Assembly (NCBI GenBank): GCA_025210235.1
Contig: JAOASG010000057.1
Coordinates: forward strand, 1 to 64,000
DNA: 64,000 nt
Reading direction: 5' to 3'
Source: Vallitalea sp.
Lineage (GTDB): Bacteria; Bacillota; Clostridia; Lachnospirales; Vallitaleaceae
Below, one piece after another: positions 55,509 through 63,358 of this stretch. Numbering within the stretch: the stretch's first letter is position 1; every line of letters starts with the position of its first letter. The notes under the pieces are model-generated. The model had not been told where the DNA came from. It saw only the letters and a program-made list of their open reading frames with translations, and did no database searches. The position numbers and the translations under genes are program-made.

Positions 55509-56558
55509 TTATTTTAATTTATTTAAGAAATCATTTACTTTAGTTTCATGCATTTTCTTAACTTCTTCACTAGGTTGTTCGATGAATTTATGTGTGAAGT
55601 AAACTAAAATAGCCATTTGAGCTGTTAATCTATTTTCTGCTTCATCAAAAGCAACACAGTATTCGCCTTCTAAAGCTTCTCTTGTAACTTCTTCTTTATC
55701 ATTAGCTGGAAGACAGTGAAGTAACATTGCACCTTTTTTAGCTTTGCTCATTAGCTCTTCAGTAATAACATAGTCTGGCATGAAAGCAGCTAATCTTTCT
55801 TCTTTTTCATCTAATTGAGTTACCCAATAGAAGCTATCGCCATATACTACGTCACATTCGCTAATTTTTTCTACATCATCAGTTATTTCATATGAAGCAC
55901 CAGTCTCTTTGCAATATTCATCAGCAAGGTCTAGCCATTCTTGTTCCATTTGATATTTTTTAGGACCAATTTGTTTGAAGTTCATACCATATTTTGTACA
56001 AGTTAATAGTAGTGAACGACAAACATCTGTTGCATCACCCATAAATGCAAGTGTTAAATCGGATAATTTTCTTCCATCTGTAATATGTTCTTTAATAGTA
56101 AATAAATCTGCTAACATTTGAGTTGGATGGAATCTTGTGTCAAGACCATTAATAACAGGTACTGTTGACATTTTACATAATGCATCAATAGTTTCAGGAT
56201 CATTAGTACGAGCCATTACTATATCACACATTCTTGATAATACTCTTGCTGTATCATCAATAGACTCTTTTGCACCAAGGTGAATATCTCTTGGTGATAA
56301 GAATAAACCATGTCCTCCAAGTAGTGTTGCAGCAACTTCAAAAGAAACTCTAGTTCTTGTTGAACCAGCTTCAAAAATCATTCCTACTGATTTATTTTCA
56401 AAAAGTTTTGGAATAGCATTATCTCTTCTTGCATCCTTTAGAAGAGCCATTAACTCCATCATGTCATCCATTTCTTTTGTTGTGAAGTCTTTCATTGAGA
56501 TCATATGTCTCATATCTTGTTTTTTTAAATTTGTTGCACTAGAACTTGGTAATTTCAT
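55509..56558 (-). CDS. aguB: Putrescine carbamoyltransferase
   Basis: A 349-residue transcarbamylase that splits N-carbamoylputrescine with phosphate to putrescine and carbamoyl phosphate. STRTRVSFEVA binds carbamoyl phosphate, FHPTQMLADL and LLHCLPAND are general OTC-family motifs. Assignment to putrescine rather than ornithine rests on the agmatine deiminase context and the C-terminal basic helix typical of PTC. The start was moved from 56627 to ATG 56558, where GGAGAC is correctly spaced; the extra 23 residues have no support. Confidence 0.88.
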   Translation of the reverse strand: MKLPSSSATNLKKQDMRHMISMKDFTTKEMDDMMELMALLKDARRDNAIPKLFENKSVGMIFEAGSTRTRVSFEVAATLLGGHGLFLSPRDIHLGAKESIDDTARVLSRMCDIVMARTNDPETIDALCKMSTVPVINGLDTRFHPTQMLADLFTIKEHITDGRKLSDLTLAFMGDATDVCRSLLLTCTKYGMNFKQIGPKKYQMEQEWLDLADEYCKETGASYEITDDVEKISECDVVYGDSFYWVTQLDEKEERLAAFMPDYVITEELMSKAKKGAMLLHCLPANDKEEVTREALEGEYCVAFDEAENRLTAQMAILVYFTHKFIEQPSEEVKKMHETKVNDFLNKLK

Positions 56559-56666
56559 TGTTTTCAGTCTCCTTTTATATGTTTTGGTTTTGATTAGTCC
56601 GCAATAAGTAATATAATCTAATTTCAATATAGTTTTTTTGTGGAATAATCTTATATAATTAAATTA

Positions 56667-58154
56667 TTAATTATCTAAAATAATCTCTTCTAGAGAGCGT
56701 GCTTTATTTTTGTTTCTTGTACAAAATGATACAAGAATAATTAGTAATAAGTTTACAAGTGCAGGAACTAGAGTGAAAAATTCCCATGGTTCAGGAATAA
56801 TGGTTAGCTGAGAAATGCAGCCAATAACATTAATCAAAAGACCACCAAGCATACCTGCAATAATTCCATAAGTATTTACCCAGTTTGATTTTAGGGCAAA
56901 TACAAAAGGGAAAAATAAAACACCAAATTGTAATGTAAAGGCAAATATAGTTAAATCATAAATATTAGTACTAGCAAGACCACAAATAGCGGATAATAAA
57001 CCTACTATTATAACAAAAACTTTGGTTATCCTAAGTATTCGTTTATCATTAGCTTGTGTTTTTGCAACATCTTTTTTAATAAATATAGGTCTATATATAT
57101 CATTTGAAAAAAGAACTGCTGTTGCAAATAATGACGTACTTGCACTTGATAAAATAGCAGCTAGTAGTGATGCAACGAAAAAGCCTAAACCTACAGGGTT
57201 TAAAAGTTCTTTTGCTAAAAATGGAATTAATAATTCACTATCTTCAGCAAAAAGACTTGCATCAATAGTTCCATTAGAAACTAGAGTAATGCCAATAAGT
57301 GCTATTAATATAGGTATAAATCCTATTGTCCAATAAAGTCCACCAGCAATAATCATTCCTTGTTTAGCTGTTTTTTCATCTTTTGCCATAAAGGCTCTTT
57401 GTGCAATATCAGGGCTAGGAATATTACCTAGAGCCATACCTGCCCACATTGCGATGTAACTTATCCATGAAGCAAGTCCTTTTTCTCTTGGCAAAAAATT
57501 CCAAAAGTTTTTTGGCGTGTGAGATATAACATTTGGAATACCTCCTGCCACATTGAATCCAACTATTAGTATTGCCAAAAGACCAATAAATATAATAATC
57601 ATTTGTATAGCATCTGTCCAGACTACTGCAATTAGTCCACCCATATAAGTAAAAATGACAACAACAGCTGTTGCAATAAGAAAACCTAGAATTAGGTTGA
57701 TGCCAAAAAGTATATTAAGAATTTTACCAATGGCAAGAAGCTGTACCGCTGTCCATAAAATATAAGTGGGAATCATAAGTGAAGCAGCTAGATAACCAGT
57801 GGTTTTACCAAACCGATAATTGTAAAGTTCACCTACGGACCTAATTTTTAACCGTCTTAAAGTTTTAACGAAAAAAAGTCCGATAAGTATTAATGCAAGC
57901 CCAGCGGCAAATGGATCTTCTATTACTCCATAAATACCTTCATTATATGCTGCGCCGGTAGCTCCTATAATTGTACCTCCGCCCCAAAAGGTGGCAAATA
58001 ACGTTCCGACTATTAGTATAAGAGGAGCACCTCTTCCAGCTACCAAATAATCATCGGAGTTTTTAACTTTCTTACTGGCAATTTTTCCTACAAAAATGAT
58101 TCCCATAAGAAAAAGAAATATTATAAAAAGTGGTATAAGGTTATCGTAGTTCAT
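56667..58154 (-). CDS. Sodium:solute symporter (SSS family)
   Basis: A 495-residue transporter with about thirteen helices. The SSS signature areas include DDYLVAGRGAPLILIVGT near the N terminus and GGLIAVVWTDAIQMIIIFIG in the middle. As first gene of the agmatine cluster it probably imports a related amine or amino acid, for instance agmatine, putrescine or a precursor; this is inferred. It shares the cluster promoter. Confidence 0.85.
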   Translation of the reverse strand: MNYDNLIPLFIIFLFLMGIIFVGKIASKKVKNSDDYLVAGRGAPLILIVGTLFATFWGGGTIIGATGAAYNEGIYGVIEDPFAAGLALILIGLFFVKTLRRLKIRSVGELYNYRFGKTTGYLAASLMIPTYILWTAVQLLAIGKILNILFGINLILGFLIATAVVVIFTYMGGLIAVVWTDAIQMIIIFIGLLAILIVGFNVAGGIPNVISHTPKNFWNFLPREKGLASWISYIAMWAGMALGNIPSPDIAQRAFMAKDEKTAKQGMIIAGGLYWTIGFIPILIALIGITLVSNGTIDASLFAEDSELLIPFLAKELLNPVGLGFFVASLLAAILSSASTSLFATAVLFSNDIYRPIFIKKDVAKTQANDKRILRITKVFVIIVGLLSAICGLASTNIYDLTIFAFTLQFGVLFFPFVFALKSNWVNTYGIIAGMLGGLLINVIGCISQLTIIPEPWEFFTLVPALVNLLLIILVSFCTRNKNKARSLEEIILDN

Positions 58155-58174
58155 AGTATTATTCCTTTCACTTT

Positions 58175-58222
58175 TTAGGTAATTGAAAAACTAAGGCTTT
58201 TAGTATGTTTTGCAATTACTTA
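58175..58222. repeat. Inverted pair of the TAGGTAATTG repeat
   Basis: TTAGGTAATTGAAAAACTA (58175) faces GTATGTTTTGCAATTACTTA (58203), a 48-bp hairpin with the same ends as the element at 22214. It lies in the leader of the agmatine cluster on the minus strand, so it would be transcribed. Confidence 0.65.
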
Positions 58223-58349
58223 TTTGAAAATGATACCGTCCCTTTAAATTGGTATAAATTTAACATAAATGATCAATGATAATATTCAAGATACCAATTT
58301 TGTTAAATAAGTAAGTCTAAATGGGGTAGTAAAAGCACTACTTGGCTAT

Positions 58350-58378
58350 ATTATACATAGAATAGTTCACAATGTCAA
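58350..58378 (-). promoter_or_regulatory. Consensus sigma-A promoter of the agmatine cluster
   Basis: On the minus strand TTGACA (58373-58378), a 17-bp spacer and TATAAT (58350-58355), a perfect consensus. Such a strong promoter suggests that regulation is by a DNA-binding protein, probably the adjacent Lrp/AsnC protein. Confidence 0.85.
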
Positions 58379-58427
58379 CATAGTAATGACCAATTTTAAC
58401 AAAATAAAGTCATAAACTGCATTTTTA

Positions 58428-58444
58428 ATGACCAAAATGGACAT
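58428..58444. promoter_or_regulatory. Candidate Lrp/AsnC operator
   Basis: ATGACCAAAATGGACAT is an inverted repeat (ATGxCC-N5-GGxCAT) in the divergent gap. A related half, AATGACCAATTTTA, occurs at 58385. Spacing of about 43 bp between them is compatible with cooperative Lrp binding, but this is by eye. Confidence 0.45.
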
Positions 58445-58471
58445 ATTAATGGGCAATATCTTTTTTGTCTA

Positions 58472-58500
58472 TTGATTATTCATTTTAAATATGATATTAT
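58472..58500 (+). promoter_or_regulatory. Promoter of the Lrp/AsnC gene
   Basis: TTGATT (58472-58477), a 17-bp spacer and TATTAT (58495-58500). Its position inside the longest frame argues for the downstream start at 58544. Confidence 0.7.
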
Positions 58501-58543
58501 ACTCTATAAATATTATTATGATACTTTGATTGGGAGAATAAAC

Positions 58544-59026
58544 ATGGTTAAGAAAATAAAATCTTTTGATAAAATAGATTATCAAATTATAAAGGAATTA
58601 TCTAAGAATGCTAGAGCTTCTGCATCTGTTATTGCAAAAGCCATTGATGTAAATGAAAGAACTGTTAGAAGAAGAATTACTAGGTTAGTTGACACAAAGG
58701 CAATTCGCATTACAACTATAGTTGAGCCTAGTATGTTCGGTTATCATTCTATTGCCGATATTAACTTAAAAGTAGAAGAAGAAGTATATGACGATTTTAT
58801 TAAATCGTGCAAAAAAAACCCAAATGTATGTTATATAGCATCAGGATGGGGAAAGGCTAATCTTGCTATTGAAACAAGATTTGTAGATAATGAAGAAATG
58901 TATGATTTTATTAATTATACATTACCACAAACAGAAGGAATTGAGGTTGTTAATTTCTTTATTATACCTAAAATTATTTATAATATTGATAGTTGGCTAC
59001 CTAATAAAAGTGATTTTAAGGAGTAG
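58544..59026 (+). CDS. Lrp/AsnC family regulator
   Basis: A 160-residue regulator with an N-terminal HTH (residues ~8-55: DKIDYQIIKELSKNARASAS and VNERTVRRRITRLVDTKAI) and a C-terminal RAM/AsnC ligand domain (~65-145). The gene is divergent from the agmatine cluster, with candidate operators between. It probably senses an amine or amino acid. GGGAGA is correctly spaced before ATG 58544; the longer frame from 58472 contains the promoter and is rejected. Confidence 0.88.
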   Translation: MVKKIKSFDKIDYQIIKELSKNARASASVIAKAIDVNERTVRRRITRLVDTKAIRITTIVEPSMFGYHSIADINLKVEEEVYDDFIKSCKKNPNVCYIASGWGKANLAIETRFVDNEEMYDFINYTLPQTEGIEVVNFFIIPKIIYNIDSWLPNKSDFKE

Positions 59027-59048
59027 TATAAATATACTTGACTAACAA

Positions 59049-59089
59049 CGTAAGAACTCTAACTGACAATAGTATCGGTTAGAGTTCTT
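59049..59089 (+). terminator. Terminator of the Lrp/AsnC gene
   Basis: AAGAACTCTAAC pairs with GTTAGAGTTCTT over a 16-nt interior, followed by a short T-containing tail. It sits 22 bp after the stop codon, between convergent genes. Confidence 0.7.
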
Positions 59090-59152
59090 TAGTCGTGTAA
59101 TAAGAAATATATTGTTAAATTGTAGGATACATTATATTTATTAAATTAAAGT

Positions 59153-59842
59153 TTAATAGTCATCTAGTTGTATCCAAGTAGAAAGACTTATGCTATTAAA
59201 TTCCTTTAGGTTCTTAAATAACTCATCTAATTCTAACAAAGCTTTTTTAACATCTCCATCAGCAATAGCATCCATTAGTTTTGCATGGCTATAATTAACT
59301 TTTGAAGTTAACTCTTTATCAATAAAATAGTTAAGATAGTACTGCCTTCTAGCTAAAGCGTGTTGAGGTAATAACATTTGGCCAATAAACGGATTTTTAC
59401 TAGCTTTACACAATAACCTATTAAACTCATCATCAATTCGTAAAGCTTCTATTGCAGGTGCCCATTCTTCGGTAACTTTCCTATATTCACTAGCTAGTTG
59501 TTTTAATTTTTTTCGTTCTGCTGGAAAGGCATATTTTGCAGCTCTTTTAACAACTAACTCTTCTAATACTTTTCTAGGTTCCATTTGTAACAATAATTCT
59601 TCCACTGTAACTATACGTATTAAAATTCCTTTGCGAGGAATTGTTTTAAACAAATGAGTTGATTCTAAACGTTTCAATGCTTCACGAACAGGGGTACGCC
59701 CAATGTTGAGATATTCACTAATCTCTTTCTCAGAAACAATGCTTCCTGGTTTCAATTCTGCAGTTACAATCATTTCTTCTATTTTTTTACTAGCATCATC
59801 AACTAGAAAATCAGCATTTTTCTGTTTGAACTTATATTCCAT
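59153..59842 (-). CDS. GntR-family regulator, FadR/FCD subfamily
   Basis: A 229-residue regulator with a winged helix (residues ~10-75: IVSEKEISEYLNIGRTPVREALKRL) and an all-helical FCD effector domain (~85-215). FCD proteins usually bind carboxylic acids with a metal. It is divergent from the BenE-like transporter and FAD oxidoreductase genes, which it likely controls. GGAG sets ATG 59842; the earlier frame start at 59863 contains that ribosome site. Confidence 0.9.
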   Translation of the reverse strand: MEYKFKQKNADFLVDDASKKIEEMIVTAELKPGSIVSEKEISEYLNIGRTPVREALKRLESTHLFKTIPRKGILIRIVTVEELLLQMEPRKVLEELVVKRAAKYAFPAERKKLKQLASEYRKVTEEWAPAIEALRIDDEFNRLLCKASKNPFIGQMLLPQHALARRQYYLNYFIDKELTSKVNYSHAKLMDAIADGDVKKALLELDELFKNLKEFNSISLSTWIQLDDY

Positions 59843-60171
59843 TATAATTCTCCTTCCTCTCACTTTGAATTATAACATATCTAATAATTTTATTATATAC
59901 AAAAAAACATATTCAATTTTAGATAAGAGCATAGGATAGTATATTATATTAAAAATTACTAATATGTATTGACTTTTTTGACATAAAATGATAAATTATA
60001 ACTATAATATATCAGTAATATATTACAGAAATATTATTAGTATATTATATATTTCTAGTCTTAAATTTTCATCTAAACTTCACTATAATATATATTTTAT
60101 AACGTATTACATAGAATGTATTTCATTTTAGTGTGGTTAAAGCCTATCATAATATTTTAAGGAGGATTAAT
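59843..60171. other. Divergent control region of the GntR/BenE locus
   Basis: About 330 A+T-rich bases with no gene. On the plus strand TTGACT and TTGACA occur in tandem near 59969-59984, followed by TATAAT near 60004. A perfect palindrome, GTAATATATTAC (60015-60026), lies just past this and is a candidate GntR operator. No RNA element was recognised. Confidence 0.45.
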
Positions 60172-61452
60172 ATGAATCATAGCATTATTCAAGGTATTAA
60201 GGATTTACCAAAGCATTTAAATTCTAAGACAATAAGCTCAGGTGTTATTGCAGGTATTTTTGGTTGGTGTACAGCACTTATATTATTTGCTAATGGTAAT
60301 GCTTGCGGATGGAGTATGCAAGAAACATCTTCTTGGATCTTTGCATGCTGGGTATTCGGACCAATTTTAGGTATTATTTTATCATTAAAGTATAAAACTC
60401 CAATACCAGGTGCTTGGTCTATATCAGGAGCTGCAATTGTTGTATCAGGAGCTTCGGCAGGTTATTCTTTGCAACAGTTATGTACAGGATTTTTATTAGC
60501 AGGTATATTAGTGCTTGTTTTAGGGGTAACAGGATTAATCAGTAAAGTAATGAAATTTTTACCTATGCCTATTGTAATGGGAATGACTGCAGGATGTTTA
60601 TTTAAATTTGTAACAAATATGGTAAACTTTATATTTGATTGGTCAAGTAATATAAATGAACCCAATTATAGTAAATATCTATTAATTGCATTTTTTGCAA
60701 TTGCAGCATGGTTAATATTTACTAAGTTTAGACCTGTAATTAAAGTTATACCTCCAATTTTAGCCGCTTTTGCAGTTGTAATTATATGTGTATTTGCTTT
60801 TGGATTATATGATGCTTCAACTTTACAAGGGATTAAGTTCTATGGTCCAAAATTTATAGGATATTCTTTTGAAAATATGGGAGGAGTATTTGTATCAGTT
60901 TCCCTTCCGTTAGCACTTCTTGTTATTGGTGCAGAAAATGCCCAAGCTATTGGTGTATTAAAAAGCCAAGATTATGAACCACCTGTTAAGAGCATGACTA
61001 TATGGTCAGGCATTGGTGGTGTTATTACCTCTTTATTTGGTGGACATAATGCTAATATTGCAGGTCCTATGACTGCAATTGTTGCATCTGATGAATCAGG
61101 AGATAATAAAGATGATCGTTATGCTGCTGCTGTTGTATGTGGTATATGGTGTTCTATTATTGGTATCTTTGCTAGTTTATTAGTACCTTTTCTAAGTACT
61201 ATGCCACTTAAATTAATCTATTTAGTAGCAGGTTTAGCAATGGTTGGTGTAATATTATCATCTTTACAATCAGCTTTTAAAGCTAATAAATTCCAAATTT
61301 CAGCTTTCTTTGCTTTCTTTATAGCATTATCACAAAAATCATTTTTAGGTATTGGTTCAGCTTTTTGGGCATTATTAGCTGGAATTATTATAGCAGCAGT
61401 ACTAGAGACTAAAGACTTAAAACAAATTATGAATAACAAAAATAAAAATTAA
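60172..61452 (+). CDS. BenE-like benzoate/aromatic acid transporter
   Basis: A 426-residue membrane protein with about twelve helices, resembling the benzoate:H+ symporter BenE of the APC/NCS2-like superfamily. Landmarks include IPGAWSISGAAIVVSG, FLPMPIVMGMTAGCLFKF and LFGGHNANIAGPMTAI. The ATG at 60172 follows AAGGAGGA; the frame starting at 60133 has no ribosome site. It is cotranscribed with the FAD oxidoreductase (12-bp gap). The true substrate may not be benzoate, since no aromatic pathway is encoded nearby. Confidence 0.82.
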   Translation: MNHSIIQGIKDLPKHLNSKTISSGVIAGIFGWCTALILFANGNACGWSMQETSSWIFACWVFGPILGIILSLKYKTPIPGAWSISGAAIVVSGASAGYSLQQLCTGFLLAGILVLVLGVTGLISKVMKFLPMPIVMGMTAGCLFKFVTNMVNFIFDWSSNINEPNYSKYLLIAFFAIAAWLIFTKFRPVIKVIPPILAAFAVVIICVFAFGLYDASTLQGIKFYGPKFIGYSFENMGGVFVSVSLPLALLVIGAENAQAIGVLKSQDYEPPVKSMTIWSGIGGVITSLFGGHNANIAGPMTAIVASDESGDNKDDRYAAAVVCGIWCSIIGIFASLLVPFLSTMPLKLIYLVAGLAMVGVILSSLQSAFKANKFQISAFFAFFIALSQKSFLGIGSAFWALLAGIIIAAVLETKDLKQIMNNKNKN

Positions 61453-61464
61453 TGAGGAATTATT

Positions 61465-62826
61465 ATGAAAAAATATAAAAATTTAATTACTTTTGATTCT
61501 AATTGTGATTTACCAGTTTATGATGAAGTAGATGTTCTAGTTGCAGGTGGTGGACCAGCAGGAATAGCAGCCGCTGAGACAGCAGCAAGACATAATAATA
61601 AAACATTACTTGTTGAAAGACTGGGATTTCTAGGTGGAGCATCTGTAGCTGGTTACTCAGGTACATTCTGTGGGATGTATTATGGATGTGATAATCCATT
61701 AGAAGAAGAACCAAAACAAGCAGTTTTTGGTTGGACAAATAAATTTTACGAAGCATTAAAAGAAAAAAATGGCGTTACCGAACCGCAACCATATGGAAAA
61801 ACATTTTTAGTACCTCATAATCCACAAGTTTTCAAGGAAGTTGCTGAAGATATGATTCTAGAAGCAGGAGGAAAAATATTATATCATTCAACAATAGTTG
61901 GTGTTATTAAAGAACTTGATGAATTTAAAGGTGTTGTTATTGATACAAAGAGTGGTCTGGCTCAGATAAAATCAAAAGTAATAATTGATGCAACTGGAGA
62001 TGCTGATATCATTTATCGTGCAGGTTATGAATATACTATGGGTGATAATGGTGTAATTCAAAATCCAACTATGATATTCCGACTTGGTGGAGTCAATGTG
62101 AAAAAATTCTTTGATTATTGGGGTAATGATAGAATATCTCCTGATAAAGTAACAGAAGCTATGAAACACGCTATTAAAAAAGGAGCTAAACTTCCTAGAC
62201 TTAAAGTTTGGGTATATCATACAACAAGACCTAACGAATTGTTTATGAATGTTACACTACTTACTGGTAGAGATGGACATCTACTAAATGTATGTGACCC
62301 AGATGATCATACAGAAGCGGAACAAGTTGCACGTAAGCAAGTCAACGAATATGCAAAATTCTTCAAAGAATACATACCTGGCTGCGAACAGTCATTTATT
62401 AATGATTTATCTTGTGAAGTTGGAGTTAGACAAACTAGAAGTATTGTTGGAATTGATAAATTATTAAATGAAGATGTCAAAAATGCTAGGAAAAGAAGTG
62501 ACGGTATAGTAGCTTGTCCATGGCCAATTGAATTACATAATGGGGAGAAACCATATCTTTTTTGGCTAATTAATGATTATTATGAAATTCCTTATGGTGC
62601 TCTAGTTCCCGCAGTTGGTGAAAATCTAATTGTTGCAGGTAGAAATCTTAGTGCGGAACATCATGCCTTAGCAAGTTGTCGTGTAATTGCGCAATGTTTT
62701 GGCTATGGTCATGCAGCAGCATTAGCGGCAAATAAATCGGTGAAAGAGAATGTTAAATTTAGAGAAATTAAAGGAGAAGAAGTAAGGAAACTATTGAATC
62801 TTGAAGATGCAAGGTTAGGACAATAA
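61465..62826 (+). CDS. FAD-dependent oxidoreductase (FAD_oxidored family)
   Basis: A 453-residue flavoprotein with the N-terminal dinucleotide motif VLVAGGGPAGIAAAETAAR (residues ~25-43) and ERLGFLGGASVAGYSG. A central IIDATGDADIIYRAG and C-terminal VAGRNLSAEHHALASCRV complete the fold of the PF12831-type family. It probably oxidises or reduces the compound brought in by the BenE-like transporter. The reaction cannot be named. RBS GAGGA. Confidence 0.85.
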   Translation: MKKYKNLITFDSNCDLPVYDEVDVLVAGGGPAGIAAAETAARHNNKTLLVERLGFLGGASVAGYSGTFCGMYYGCDNPLEEEPKQAVFGWTNKFYEALKEKNGVTEPQPYGKTFLVPHNPQVFKEVAEDMILEAGGKILYHSTIVGVIKELDEFKGVVIDTKSGLAQIKSKVIIDATGDADIIYRAGYEYTMGDNGVIQNPTMIFRLGGVNVKKFFDYWGNDRISPDKVTEAMKHAIKKGAKLPRLKVWVYHTTRPNELFMNVTLLTGRDGHLLNVCDPDDHTEAEQVARKQVNEYAKFFKEYIPGCEQSFINDLSCEVGVRQTRSIVGIDKLLNEDVKNARKRSDGIVACPWPIELHNGEKPYLFWLINDYYEIPYGALVPAVGENLIVAGRNLSAEHHALASCRVIAQCFGYGHAAALAANKSVKENVKFREIKGEEVRKLLNLEDARLGQ

Positions 62827-62874
62827 TTGTTTAATACACACATTTTTTAATTTCTTTTGTTGTTACATTAAAAA

Positions 62875-62914
62875 TAATGAGGTTACAGTATACATATTAT
62901 ACTGTAACCTCATT
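62875..62914 (+). terminator. Terminator after the FAD oxidoreductase gene
   Basis: AATGAGGTTACAGTAT pairs with ATACTGTAACCTCATT around a 7-nt loop, followed by TAGTTT. Confidence 0.75.
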
Positions 62915-62963
62915 TAGTTTATTCATCTTGATTCAAAAAGAAAAATCTTATATAATATAGTAA

Positions 62964-63160
62964 ACGATTACTATTGATCAAGTAGTTGCATTAGGTTCAT
63001 GTCTAAAGTTAAAGAAGATTATTATAAACCAAACCCAGAAAAACATGAAACATATAAGAAGTTATTTAAAGAATATAAATTACTTCATGATTACTATGGT
63101 AAAGGTGGTAATGATGTAATGAAACGATTAAAAGATATTAAATTAGAAAGTAGAAATTAA
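62964..63160 (+). pseudogene. Remnant of the C-terminus of L-ribulokinase
   Basis: From 62999 a 53-codon frame reads MSKVKEDYYKPNPEKHETYK and continues with LHDYYGKGGNDVMKRLKDI. This is the C-terminal tail of AraB-type FGGY kinases. Just upstream, in another frame (62976-62999), DQVVALGS matches the kinase ALGxA segment. The expected intervening residues (the GAVAAG region) are missing, so a deletion with frameshift is evident. No ribosome site or catalytic domain is present. A T-rich hairpin follows, as it would after the intact gene. Confidence 0.7.
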
Positions 63161-63186
63161 TAGAAATATAGCATACTATATATATA

Positions 63187-63227
63187 AACAAGACCACAAT
63201 TTAGTAATTAAATTGTGGTCTTGTTTA
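63187..63227 (+). terminator. Perfect hairpin after the ribulokinase remnant
   Basis: AAACAAGACCACAATTTA pairs fully with TAAATTGTGGTCTTGTTT around a tiny loop. It is probably the retained terminator of the lost kinase gene. Confidence 0.75.
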
Positions 63228-63358
63228 TAATAATTAGAAGATATGGTATAATGTATATCGAACTATATTAATACTAACAAACATAGTATTATTAAACTAT
63301 GATTCAACAAAAAGGAAATTAAATTACTTTTGAAGATTAATTATACAAGGAGTTTATA

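Noticed and set aside
56559..56627. 23-residue N-terminal extension of the putrescine carbamoyltransferase
   Set aside because: The ribosome site GGAGAC lies inside it and points to ATG 56558; the extension has no family match.
61499..61756. Minus-strand frame opposite the FAD-binding motif
   Set aside because: Leu/His-rich composition typical of an antisense shadow of a flavoprotein N terminus.
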